A stretch of 64,000 bases of DNA. Source: Cordilura impudica. Lineage: Eukaryota > Arthropoda > Insecta > Diptera > Scathophagidae. Position 1 is the stretch's first letter. Each line of letters starts with the position of its first letter. A program made the translations under genes and the position numbers. The stretch lies in contig OY821519.1 in NCBI GenBank assembly GCA_963682025.1, positions 102,296,585 through 102,360,584 of the forward strand, read 5' to 3'. Shown one piece after another: positions 45,986-57,500 of the stretch. The notes beneath the pieces are model-generated. The model saw only the letters and a list, made by a program, of their open reading frames with translations, had not been told where the DNA came from and did no database searches.

Positions 45986-47291
45986 ACGGGTGATTTTTTT
46001 GAGGTTAGGATTTTCATGCATTAGTATTTGACAGATCACGTGGGATTTCAGACATGGTGTCAAAGAGAAAGATGCTCAGTATGCTTTGACATTTCATCAT
46101 GAATAGACTTACTAACGAGCAACGCTTGCAAATCATTGAATTTTATTACCAAAATCAGTGTTCGGTTCGAAATGTGTTTCGCGCTTTACGTCCGATTTAT
46201 GGTCTACATAATCGACCAAGTGAGCAAACAATTAATGCGATTGTGACCAAGTTTCGCACTCAGTTTACTTTATTGGACATTAAACCAACCACACGAATGC
46301 GTACAGTGCGTACAGAAGAGAATATTGCGTCTGTTTCTGAGAGTGTTACTGAAGACCGTGAAATGTCGATTCGTCGCCGTTCGCAGCAATTGGGTTTGTG
46401 TTATTCGACCACATGGAAGATTTTACGCAAAGATCTTGGTGTAAAACCGTATAAAATACAGCTCGTGCAAGAACTGAAGCCGAACGATCTGCCACAACGT
46501 CTAATTTTCAGTGAATGGGCCCTAGAAAAGTTGGCAGAATATCCGCTTTTTTATCGACAAATTTTGTTCAGCGATGAGGCTCATTTCTGGTTGAATGGCT
46601 TCGTAAATAAGCAAAATTGCCGTATTTGGAGTGAAGAGCAACCAGAAGCCGTTCAAGAACTGCCCATGCATCCCGAAAAATGCACTGTTTGGTGTGGTTT
46701 GTACGCTGGTGGAATCATTGGACCGTATTTTTTCAAAGATGCTGTTGGACGCAACGTTACGGTGAATGGCGATCGCTATCGTTCGATGCTAACAAACTTT
46801 TTGTTGCCAAAAATGGAAGAACTGAACTTGGTTGACATGTGGTTTCAACAAGATGGCGCTACATGCCACACAGCTCGCGATTCTATGGCCATTTTGAGGG
46901 AAAACTTCGGAGAACAATTCATCTCAAGAAATGGACCGGTAAGTTGGCCACCAAGATCATGCGATTTGACGCCTTTAGACTATTTTTTGTGGGGCTACGT
47001 CAAGTCTAAAGTCTACAGAAATAAGCCAGCAACTATTCCAGCTTTGGAAGACAACATTTCCGAAGAAATTCGGGCTATTCCGGCCGAAATGCTCGAAAAA
47101 GTTGCCCAAAATTGGACTTTCCGAATGGACCACCTAAGACGCAGCCGCGGTCAACATTTAAATGAAATTATCTTCAAAAAGTAAATGTCATGGACCAATC
47201 TAACGTTTCAAATAAAGAACCGATGAGATTTTGCAAATTTTATGCGTTTTTTTTTTAAAAAAAGTTATCAAGCTCTTAAAAAATCACCCGT
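45986..47291 (+). mobile_element. DD41D mariner element 2, intact, 1306 bp
   Basis: Inverted ends ACGGGTGATTTTTTT and, reversed, ACGGGTGATTTTTTAAGAG; TA on both sides (45984-45985 and 47292-47293). The full transposase frame is open. Removing the element and one TA restores the exact Helitron 5' sequence. Confidence 0.93.
46099..47184 (+). CDS. DD41D (rosa-type) mariner transposase, 361 aa, apparently intact
   Basis: The enzyme would bind the terminal repeats and cut and paste the element at TA sites. The N-terminal half (residues 1-130) is a paired-like DNA-binding region with two helix-turn-helix parts (NEQRLQIIEFYYQN near the start; IRRRSQQLGLCYSTTWKILR around 91-110). The DDE/D catalytic domain has Asp159 in LFSDEAHF, Asp252 in FQQDGATCHTA and Asp294 in TPLDYFLWG. 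Between the second and third Asp are 41 residues, whereas classical mariners have 34. The C-terminus HLNEIIFKK is also seen in the decayed copy at 13902-15148. Length is typical for mariner (about 345-360). The leader of 113 bp and trailer of 107 bp carry the terminal repeats. With intact ends and coding it could be, or recently have been, active. Confidence 0.93.
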   Translation: MNRLTNEQRLQIIEFYYQNQCSVRNVFRALRPIYGLHNRPSEQTINAIVTKFRTQFTLLDIKPTTRMRTVRTEENIASVSESVTEDREMSIRRRSQQLGLCYSTTWKILRKDLGVKPYKIQLVQELKPNDLPQRLIFSEWALEKLAEYPLFYRQILFSDEAHFWLNGFVNKQNCRIWSEEQPEAVQELPMHPEKCTVWCGLYAGGIIGPYFFKDAVGRNVTVNGDRYRSMLTNFLLPKMEELNLVDMWFQQDGATCHTARDSMAILRENFGEQFISRNGPVSWPPRSCDLTPLDYFLWGYVKSKVYRNKPATIPALEDNISEEIRAIPAEMLEKVAQNWTFRMDHLRRSRGQHLNEIIFKK

Positions 47292-47699
47292 TATTAATAG
47301 GCTAGGTGATTTCTTGTTACCGATGTTGTGTTCTACCGTTTCATCCCGATTTTGACCCAACTTATATTATTTGAAAGGTATTTCTTTTTAGCCGTTTTGC
47401 AGATTTACAGATTTTTAAATTTTTGCCTTTATTTTGAGTAAATTGCATTTAAAGTTCCTACTAACACATACATAAAATTATACATATGTTATGTGCGTAT
47501 TTATTAAATTTGTTAATGTGTTTCTTAATGAGTTTGTTATCTTCATTCACAATAATAATAAACCATAAAAGTGTTGGTTTGTGAATTGGCTAAGTTGAAA
47601 AATAAAGCTGCCTAGAAATTGCACTCGAATTTCGAGCGCTGGAATCTGATAGTACAGTTTATTGGCCTTGGTGGCTTTTTGTATTATAGTGAATTATAA

Positions 47700-48660
47700 A
47701 TAAATAAATACAAGAATTATACTTTTTCAAGTTTTTAAAATTTGGTTCGTTTTCCTTTGGCCTTAGGCACCGCATTTAGTCTCCTAGGCGTCGACTCCAC
47801 ATATATAATTTTGCTCCATTATTCTTTTAGAACCTTCTTTAAGTCTGCCTTACTTGAAATGGCCATTTGCGTGATTTTTTTTGTCAAGGTATCATAAATG
47901 GTCGATCGGGTTAAGGTCCAGGGACTGTGGTAGATGATCAAGTGTCTTAGGAGTCCGGTACAGTAGCCATTCTTTTACAATTTTACACCTAAGCTTTGGG
48001 TTGTTGTCCTCTTGGAAGATCCAGTTTCCAGCCAAGCCTAATTTCTCGACGCTAGGGGTAACATTGTCCCTCAAAATGGCTAAGTAAACCATTTTGTCCG
48101 TGGTGGAGTCAATAAAAACATGATTACCAACACCTGTTGCCGCCATTCAGCCCCAAACCACAACTGAGCCTCTACCATATTTGACAGTGTTGGTAACACA
48201 CTTTTCTTTGTAGACTTCATTCTTAGCATGCCACATTTTTGGGGGCCTTTTCGCGCCGAAAATTTCGGATTTGCTGTTATCTGAATATAATATGTTTTCC
48301 CAAAGATATGCAAACTAATTTTTGTAGTTTTTAGCGAAGTCCAAACGCTTGCGACTTCCTTACTGTAATCGAACTTACTACAGCTCTAATTTCGGTACCT
48401 CTAAGCCGCTTTGGGCGTCCAGATCTCGGTAAATCTGCAACCTGATAGTGTTTGGCGTATTTATCAACTATTTTTTTTTTATTGTGCAGTGGTTCCTTAC
48501 CCACAGTTATAAATCTAATATAACTTTCCGAGCGTCAGCCGATATTTGCTTTCCCATAGCGAAATATTTTCTTTTACATCTGTTTATTGTTAATAATTTG
48601 GTACAAATCAACTTAAAACGATTTTTAGTGAAGTAAAATACATGATCAGTACAAATTTGT
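47700..48660 (-). pseudogene. Tc1-like transposase, decayed
   Basis: On the minus strand: an N-terminal start MGKQISADARKVILDL (about 48557), a broken middle, GAEWRQQVL region, AATGVGNHVFIDSTTDKMVYLAIL and NWIFQEDNNPK with the second Asp replaced by Glu-Asp context (48146-47990), then LDHLPQSLDLNPIDHL with the third acidic position. Several frameshifts. It begins next to the 3' end of the Helitron at 47652. Confidence 0.78.
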
Positions 48661-49230
48661 GACAAAAAGTTAAGGTTTACTTTATTTTGATGCGTAAAAT
48701 CTGATGCATTTTCACTTTCGAGAAATTTGTGCAATGTTGACACTTGTTTTGATTTTAGGTTTTATAGTAGTCAATCTCTAAATGGTAAAGTAGTAAACTC
48801 TGTAATATTACTTTTTATCTTAAGTCAATAATAGCTTTGTTCGTTTACGCGATAATTTGTAACAATTTGTACAAATTATCACAAAATTTACTGGATTCTG
48901 TTCGTTTACTTTAAAAACCCAGTAAAAGAGAGCAAATGAGAGCGTAAAGTGACAGTTCAGTTTTTGAAAACTTGCTAGTTTTTACTGGATATATTTTTGC
49001 CAGTAAGAATTTGCAAGCAAGAAAAAACATATGTTTGAAAAACATATGATTGAGTGGTAAATAAAGCAAAAATACTACAATTTTTGTTAAAAAATTTTAT
49101 ATAATAATTCAGAGGAAACGATAGAAGAAGTAAATAAATATTCACATAACCAGGTTTCATTAGTTTTAATCTTTTAAAACCGGTTCCTGCCAAAAAAATA
49201 TGAGTATCTGCCAATTTCTTTCATAATAAA
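48661..49230. other. Unassigned DNA, left arm of a possible TIR element
   Basis: TTTGTTCGTTTAC (48836) has its complement GTAAACGAACAAA at about 49966-49978, and TACTGGATTCTGTTCGTTTACT phrases recur on both sides. A DNA element of about 1.1 kb containing Helitron B copy 2 is possible; no target duplication was recognised. Confidence 0.4.
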
Positions 49231-49693
49231 CTAGAGGACCCCTGCTGCTCCGCAGCATTATATTATATTATATTAATTTTATATAATATAATACCAAAAT
49301 TTGCCAAGAGAAGTTAACGTAGAGTAATGCCAAAATATGCCAAGAGAAGTTAACGTACAGTAAAATTAAAGTTGATTGTCCAAGCATAACTTTCCTCAAA
49401 CCCAACGAATTTGCCAAGAGAAGTTAACGTACAGTAATGCCAAAATATGCCAAGATAAGTTAACGTACAGTAAAAGTAAAGTTGATTCTTCACGCATAAC
49501 TTTCCTCAAACCCAACGAATTTAAGCAGTTACATAATTGCTCAAAAGAAGGAGCTTGATCCACTGAGTGTTCTTAGACCTATGTCAACAGCCTACGTTAA
49601 TTAGAACTCTAGTTATAGAGGTTTGAGAGAAGAAAAATATTGAAAAAAATCTTGAATGCAAAGTTTATTGATAAATTCTTTTAATATATAAGA
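49231..49693 (-). mobile_element. Helitron family B, copy 2
   Basis: The minus-strand 5' end TCTTATATATTAAAAG is at 49693, and the 3' hairpin GCTGCGGAGCAGC plus 8 bases and CTAG is at 49231. It is highly similar to copy 1 but has an extra internal duplication of the exon-like fragment (CATAACTTTCCTCAAACCCA occurs twice, at 49384 and 49494). Confidence 0.8.
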
Positions 49694-50554
49694 TGTTTAT
49701 TTTCAAAAGCAATAGGTAATGATATTAGTTTCAATGAAAATTTTTTCATGTTAAATAAAATAAATTCTTCTAATTAAGGTATATTTCTTTTTTTAATTTA
49801 GAGTTTCACTTCTTCACTTTCAAATGTGTTTACAATCAGCTGTTTCTATGAACTTGCAAATTGTTACAAATTTTCTGTTCGTTTACTTTTTTGGATATTT
49901 ATGTTTTTGAGAACAAATTTTTCTTACACTCTCAAATTTAGGTTTTTAATGGATTTTACTGGGAAAGTAAACGAACAAACTTATTAACTTTGTAATAAGA
50001 TAATTTAAAGATGACAAGTTGGTGTTTACTTTATTTTGACGCTCGTTTATACTTATGCGACCTTGAAGTTCTTATGTTTTCTATATTTTTACTAATTATT
50101 GAACTGTCTCTTTACTTAAAGAATTTTATATGTTTTTGGCATCAAAGCAACCTGCATCATGCCAATTGTTACTAAAAGTATACCCGATCAGATAGATCGG
50201 CAAAGCGCTAGCAAAGCACTTTTATAGGTTACTTAAGTGACATGTCAGACACCGAACGTCGATACACGTTCGGGTCAGTTATTTTTAAAGCAATGGTAAA
50301 TCAAAAATAAATAGTGTTTTGTATTGTGTTTTTTAGCGATGGCAAAACAATAAGTCTGATGATATCTTAAAAAATTTGATTTCTTTAATTTTTCACTTTC
50401 ATTGGATAGATAAGAGAAACATTGCAATAAATATAAATACAATGTGCAGCAAAAGTCAAGGTGCCCCAGCTGAATTAAAACAATTTGTAAAATTAATGAA
50501 AAAATGTGTTAGACAATAGGTAATGTTTATTTTTATCTCGTGTATTAACATATA
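49694..50554. other. Unassigned, right part of a possible TIR element then no feature
   Basis: It holds the right GTAAACGAACAAA end (about 49978) of the possible element described at 48661. The remainder is AT-rich with no gene. Confidence 0.35.
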
Positions 50555-50876
50555 CTAGCAGATTGCTGCCCTCGAAATTCGAGTGCAATTCTAGGAAATT
50601 TTATTTTTTTTTATTAAATAAAGACCCTAAAGGTATGCTAATCAGTTATAGCCAATTCACAAATCAATACAAAAAACAAACTCATTTTTATTACAAACAC
50701 ATTAACAAATTTTATAAACACACACATAGCGTTGTATAATTTTATGTATGTGTTAGTAGCAACTTTAAATGAATTTACTCAAAATAAAGGTAAAAATTTA
50801 AAAATCTGTAAATCTGCAAAACGGCTAAAAAGAAATACCGGTCATAAGAAATCGCCTAGCCTATTAATATTATAGA
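50555..50876 (-). mobile_element. Helitron family A, copy 5
   Basis: A short 322-bp copy with CTAG at 50555-50558, the hairpin region CCCTCGAAATTCGAGTGC, and the 5' end TCTATAATATTAATAGGCTA at 50876. Confidence 0.8.
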
Positions 50877-50886
50877 TTCTATAATA

Positions 50887-51954
50887 CAGTAGTTTTGACG
50901 TAGCTGCACACAAAACTTTTGCAAGAGTTAATGTGCAGATAAGCCAAAAACGTCCTCAAGTTAAATGTGCTTAGATTTTGTTAAACGAACTTAATAACAT
51001 CTTTTTCACTCCACTTGTTTTGATTTTGTTTTTCGTAAGAGGCAGCTAAATGTGACTTTTTTTATGAAAACAATTTAAAACACTAAAAAATATGATGCGC
51101 TTATCTTAAATCTGCAGTTTTCCGGAATAATCGCGTATGTCCATTTTTGTCAGTTTTGAGTTAAAGAAATATTGACCATTTCTGAGTTTTTTCTTTAAAT
51201 AACGACGTAACTTAAATGTTTATTAAATTAATTTGCATCACTAACGACGTATGTCAACCTACGTTTGATCGCTGACAAATTATTTTCTCAGAAAACTACA
51301 CATAGCGACATACGTTGTTATTAATGAAAAAAAAGCAAAATAATTTTGGATTAGTTTTCAGTTTATAACCACTTACAAAAACTTGTGTGTTTATTTCTGT
51401 TATTTTTTGTCACCATTATTCTTGATACGTTGTTATATTCTCATCCTAAGTCCCGTTAGCTTCTTGTTGACGAACAAAAAATCCATTTTCAAGTAACAAC
51501 AACTTATGTCTACATGGGTGGTTGCATTGGTAGTTTTCTTTTTCAAAGAAAACGTCGTTTGTCGACATAAGTTGTTTTATCTGCACACACTTTAAGTGTA
51601 ATTTACATATTGTTTTTTTCGTCATTCTCTAGGATCTATTCCTTTGAAGATTTTTGACTCAAAATTTTATATAAAATATTTATTGCCCATATCTACAGGA
51701 CTGTTAAATAAAAAGCTCTAAAATCTTTATATCGAGCCCATAATTTCAAATATAACGTTTTTTGGCTCCCCTGAACATTTTGATTTTATGACATACGCGG
51801 TTATTCTAGAAAACCATAGAAATGTGCAGTTACAAAAAGTGCACTTAAAGAAAAAGATTATTATTGAATTTTGAAAATAAAAACCAAAACAAAAATTTTA
51901 TGCAGTTATAGCCAAAACGCACTTAAGAAAAAGCCAGTTAAGTCGAAAATACTG
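50887..51954. mobile_element. Pogo/Tigger-like nonautonomous element, 1068 bp
   Basis: The left end CAGTAGTTTTGACGTAGCTG and the reversed right end CAGTATTTTCGACTTAACTG are imperfect inverted repeats. TA flanks both ends (50885-50886 and 51955-51956). CAGT ends with TA target are typical of pogo-like elements. There is no transposase frame. Confidence 0.6.
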
Positions 51955-52195
51955 TATAACAAAAAATTATAAAAACATTAAAAAAAAAAATTGTTTAATT
52001 CGGAGTTCATGACAGCAAAAGTCATGGTACCCATTTGTAACATATTGCAAAATCGTTGACGACCTCATATTTTTTTCAAAATCACTTTAGTTACTTATAA
52101 TGGCAAATTTAAAAAAATAGTACATGCAATTCTGTTTGATAAATAGTTTAAAAAAGTACTGTTTTATTTATAAAAATATGAGGTAGAGTGATTTG

Positions 52196-52430
52196 AAAAA
52201 TTTCTAGAAAGGAATTAACAATTGAGGAACGAAAACTAATAATAAATCGCCACGAAATGGTTAAATCTTACTCCGAAATTTCTAACATACAAAAAATCAT
52301 AAACCGATTTAAAAAAGAGAAAAGAATTGAAAATAAACCACGATCAGGACGTCCCCCAAAGTTAGGTGTTTCAGAAGAAAGAAAAATATAACCTTTTTTT
52401 AAGAAACATCCATTTACAAGTGCACCAAAG
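52196..52430 (+). pseudogene. Tc1-like transposase, N-terminal fragment
   Basis: The frame reads KELTIEERKLIINRH, then SYSEISN, IQKIINRFKKEKRIENK and RSGRPPKL, i.e. the first helix-turn-helix and the GRPPK linker of Tc1 transposases. It ends where HINE1 copy 10 begins (52431). Confidence 0.75.
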
Positions 52431-53782
52431 ACCCTATACCACTATGTGGTCAGGGTATAATGAGTTTGTGCTAATGTTTGTAACTACCGAATATATTTGA
52501 CCTAGACCTATCTTTTATTATACTGATCGACTCAGAATCACTCAGTCGATTTTGTGATGTCCGTTCGTCCGTCTGACCGTCCCTCTCTGTGTCCATGTAA
52601 ACCTTGCAATCAAACTCAGGTCGCAAAGTTGAATATATTTTGAGGAAATTTGATATATAAGCCATATGACGAACTCTGTTGAAATTAGTGAAATTCGGTG
52701 CATGTTCAAACCCAGCACCCATACAAATGACTTCTATGAGATCGACTTAAATTGCCATAAGATCAAAATTATCACATAGATCTTGGTTAAATTTGCTTTT
52801 TTGTGTTGATTACACCCAATAATCAATAGTCCAAAAATAAATCGTGTAAAAATTTTTTGGTCATAGCCCCCATATAAAGCTATCAAAAAACAAAATTATT
52901 GTACAGATTTTTCTCATATTTGTTTTTGTAAAAAATAAGTGACTACCAAATATTGGCCCTTATTATGAGTTCCATTCGATCTTCGATCTTCGCTGGCTAT
53001 CGAACATCGACTATCGAATGTCAAATTCGTATTATGAGCTGGCAGCACGGTCGAAAATTTCGTTGTACAACGAATTTTCGATCGAACACAATTTTGCTTT
53101 CGATGCTGGATGGCAGTTTGTAAAACTTATTGAAAATATAAGTTGTAAATTATTTTAATTTCATGAGATTGATCTGCCTTGTGTGTATTGCCGCAGCAGT
53201 TCATCTGTAGTAGACCACAATTCCATAAACGCCTCCTTGCAGTCGAAAATTTGCTATAAATCTCTAAACAATTGGTACCCATGTTAAAACCTCGCATACT
53301 CACGTACTGGAATCCATTTCCAAAATGTTGGAAGAATCTCTCATGACGAAGCATCATCTGCATCAATGTTAAATTATTAATTATTTTTTTCTTTAATAAA
53401 TTTGTAACAAACAATGTTTATTTATAGTGCCAGCTGATAAATATGTACTATTGTGAATAATCCAATTGAGTGAATTTCATAATAGCGCTATTTTATTGAA
53501 TGTGCGCCATAATGCCAAATGAAAATTCGTTCGATCAGTTAATTCGACCACAATCGAAAGTTGCTCATAATAGGCACCATTGTGAAGATCGGTCCATTTT
53601 CTTACTTAGTCCCCATGTAAGTATAACATCAGCTTGAACTTTTTCATATCTGCAAGAAAAAGAAGTTACTAAAAATGCCGCTCAAATTAGGTCTATGCTT
53701 ATTTTCTATATCCAATTAGTTGGCCCTGAGACACCCTCTCTAAATGAAGGGTATAGGGTATCGTATATAATTTTCTTACTTG
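52431..53782 (+). repeat. HINE1 copy 10, split by MITE M1
   Basis: Parts at 52431-52954 and 53579-53782. Start ACCCTATACCACTATGTGG, end TTTTCTTACTTG. The microsatellite is reduced to GTCCGTTCGTCCGTC. Confidence 0.75.
52955..53578 (-). mobile_element. MITE family M1, copy 2
   Basis: 624 bp, opposite in orientation to copy 1 (12699-13334) and similar along its full length. ATT lies on both sides. Comparison with other HINE1 copies supports the insertion point. Confidence 0.78.
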
Positions 53783-53920
53783 TTTTATATATTTTCTAAG
53801 TTTTCTCAGGAATACCAAGACGTTTGCTGCGCATAGATATGCAGCTCTCATGAATTCTGAATTGGATGTTTTTGTTTTTAATACATTAATAACTTTTTAT
53901 TATGCTAGAGAATAGATTTA

Positions 53921-54290
53921 TGCCGGTTTCCTCAATGTATCGTCAAACTGTCTGTTACTTAACCAGGACATAAATTTATTGGACCTATAAACTGCAGGTT
54001 AACAATTTTGGTTTTCTCAATGCACCGACAAAAACATTATTTTCAGTTGGCAATGCCTCTCAAAATACGTATGAAAGTTGGGAGAATTATTTTTAGTTGG
54101 CAATGCCTCTCAAAATTGATATGAAAGTTGGGGGAATAATTTATCTGTACGATAAATAAATAATTGGCAGATGAGTGCCGGTTAGCTTTGCGACAAAATA
54201 GAAGCAAACCACAACATTGAGAAAACCAAATTTCTTTGGTCGGCAGTTTCTCGTTGGCATAAAAGATAATCGCCTATTGAGAAAACGGGC
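53921..54290. mobile_element. MITE candidate M6 with TTA flanks
   Basis: The left end TGCCGGTTTCCTCAATG and the reversed right end TGCCCGTTTTCTCAATAG, flanked by TTA on both sides. Inside, a unit of about 48 bp beginning TTAGTTGGCAATGCCTCTCA is repeated in tandem (about 54040 and 54090). Confidence 0.55.
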
Positions 54291-54593
54291 ATTAATACAT
54301 TAGATAATAATAAATTTTCATATATTTTAGGATTAAATTAACAAACTGTTTTAATTGAACTGGGGTACCGTGCTGCACGCTGTATTTATTAAAATGTATT
54401 CTGACTACAATTCATAAAATATTTTATAATTTTTACACAATTAATTAATATAACAGTTGGGCTATTTATAAAACTAGTACAGGAAAACTACAATTTACAA
54501 ACGTTGGGAAAACGTTCCAATTAAGTAATTTGCTAACGCTGTCAGTGCTTTTTCTTACTCTGCCCACAATTTCTGCCTCGGTACTTTAACTTA

Positions 54594-57500
54594 TTAAACT
54601 CTTTCTTTTAACTCATACTCTCTGTCTGTCTATCGTGGGTCAACCCCATTCCCCCTTATCCAATTGATCTGAAATTTGACCTACCGATTAATTTTGGGGT
54701 AGTCACGCACGTATAATAACGCACAGTCACGGAGTGATCTAAATGCCATTTCCCCTCATCCGATCGATCTGAAACTTGGTCCATACACTTGCTGTGAAAA
54801 AAGATTAGTTTGGCTTAGTCAATCACAGTCACGCATGGTCACGCACAGTCACGGAGAGATTTAAAACGGATTTCCCCTCATCCAATCAATCTGAAACTTG
54901 GTCTATATACACTTGCTGTAAAGAAAGATTAACTTCGACATAGTCACGCAAAGTCACGCACAGTCACGGAGTGATTTAAAACCCATTTCCCCTTATCCGA
55001 TCGATCTGAAACTAGGTCGATAGACTTGCTGTGAAAAAGGTTAACTTTGTCATAGTCACGCACAGTCACGGAGTGATTAAAGCCCCATTTCCCCTAATCC
55101 GATCGATCTGAAACTTTGTCAATAGACTCGTTGTGGCTAAAGATTAATTTTAAGATAGTCACACACAATCACGCATAGTCACGGAGTGATTTAACCCTAT
55201 TTCCCCTCATCCAATCAATCTGAAACTTGGTCCACAGACTTGTTGTCACCAAATATTAATTTTTAAATAGTCACGCAAAGTCACACAGTCACGGAGAGAT
55301 TCAAAATTCATATGCATAAGGAAAGAAAGAGTTTTAATAAAATCTTTGTTTTTATGGGTTACATTATTTTTAACTTAATATTTATTAATAATTCATTTCT
55401 TTTAATCCATTTGCTCTACGAATTTTCGAGATATAAGCGATAGTTTTTCGATATACATAGCTACCCTGAAAATACTTAGTGCAGAATTCGGATGTTCCCT
55501 ATATGGGCTAAATTTCAAATATTTTGCTCTTGAACGCTTAGTTTTGATTTTATGTTCGCCGCCAATATCAATACGTGGACGTATGAGTGGTAATTAGTCA
55601 CACGTGCACTTACAGCATTACAGAATCAGCATATCAGTGATTCGGTGAGCGTAATTACTATAGTGATGATTCCGAAGAAACCAGTTAGTTTTAGTTTATT
55701 TTTGTTCAGTCAGGGATCATTTGATCATATATTTTTGTACCCTCCACACAACTGTGCAGAGGGTATATATCAGATTGTCATTCCGTTTGTAACGCATAGA
55801 AAAAGTGTATATATTCTTGATCCCTATAACAACTCAAGTCTATATAGCGTGGTTTCGCCTGTCCGTCTGTCCGTCTGTCTGTTGAATTCACGCTCATTCA
55901 CAAAATAAACATTTACCTGTGTACAGTTAGGATAATATTGTTTGTTATAATTTCGAGCAGGTTTCTTCTCAAAATGCTATAAAATTTCATCGTCATTATC
56001 TACCGCAGTTTGGTATTGAATTTGGAACCTCTAGGCTAAATATGTGATGAATGAAGTATGAGAATGTGAAGATACTCCGATAAAATTTCATATAAAAAAC
56101 TAAAAAAAGTGACATACATATGTATATTCCAGATATGTATGTATCAGCGATGCATACACATTCTGGATAACAGGGCTTTTACTGTATTACAATATTATTT
56201 TTATTGTTATGATTATTGTTACTCGTAATTTCTGACGATGCCATCCAGTGGATAGCGAAATAATGACTAAAAAACCTAAATTAGAAAAACATTATAGAGA
56301 AAAACTTGTATTTTACTTGGACCAATAGTCGTATATAATGATTTTTAATTTTCCTTCTAATTCAAAAACTAGTACTTATGTGGTCCATAAACAATACATA
56401 TCAATTTAGCGAACAATTCCAATTCCAACTGAAAAAGAAAGTAATTTTTATATAAATAACTATTGAAATAAATTTTGAATGAAACGAAATCTATTCAAAG
56501 TTTGTTTCGCAAAGAAACCAATATTTAAAACTCTGACATTAGTAAACCCACTTAGTGGGTTCATTCGTACTTGGTTTTTTTTTATGATTGGGATTTTGTT
56601 TTGAGTGTTTGTTTACGAGTATATATTGGTGCATATGTAAATATTTTATCGCACCAGCTACATAATTTACTTACAAACATACACAGGTAATTACCTAAGT
56701 GGAGAGCATTTTTCATTTGATTTAACAATAATCTAATTAAATTAAAAAGTTATTCGTCTATTTTGAAGGTCAAGTTTATAAATAATCAAAAATTATCAAT
56801 AATCAAGGAGTATAGATTGGATTATGGCTTAATTGTATTCAGATTGTGTTTACGACTAAATTTAGGAAAGACATGCAACGCATAAAATATGTATGTATGT
56901 ATAACGCAGGCTGATATTAATTTATTAAACTTTCTTTACTCCTTTTGTTTGCATTGAAAAAAAAAAAATAAATAAAAATTCAATCAACTGTTTGTTTCAC
57001 AATTAACTTATAATAACACAACTAAACAAACATTCTACTCCGCAAATCTAATTAAAATTTTCTTAGAATTATAATGATTTTAACTCGCGACATATTTTAT
57101 ATCTCAACTGTATATAATATTTTTTTAAAATCAGAATAAATTAAATTTATTTTATTTTGAAATTTAGGCAAAAATTTTATGTTTTAAAAAATCAAAAATA
57201 GTTACGAAAAAAGGAAAATATGAATATGAAAAATTAATAATCTAACCCATAAAAACAAAGTTTTTATTAAAACTCTTTCTTTCCTTATGCATATGAGTTT
57301 TGAATATCTCCATGACTGTGCGTGACTGTGTGTGACTATCTTAAAATTAATCTTTGGCCACAACAAGTCTATGGACAAAGTTTCAGATCCATCGGATGAG
57401 GGGAAGTGGGTTTTAATCTCTCCGTGACTGTTCGTGACTATGTCAAAGTTAATCTTTTTTCACACCAAGTCTATCGATCAAGTTTGAGATCGATCGGATA

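Larger units (their letters stand above)
45977..47652 (+). mobile_element. Helitron family A, copy 4, hosting the DD41D mariner
   Basis: Its 5' end TCTATAATA is at 45977 and the sequence resumes after the mariner as TTAATAGGCTAGGTGATTTC. It ends with the hairpin GCACTCGAATTTCGAGCGC and CTGATAG, a one-base change from the usual CTGCTAG. Confidence 0.82.

Noticed and set aside
54730..55300. CRISPR-like array of spaced repeats
   Set aside because: Repeat units of 101-122 bp are contiguous and imperfect and form inverted arms in an insect genome; this is a transposon structure.
55645..55908. An 87-codon frame in the foldback loop as the element's gene
   Set aside because: Its second half is a HINE2 fragment with the GTCCGTCTGTC microsatellite; the first half matches nothing.
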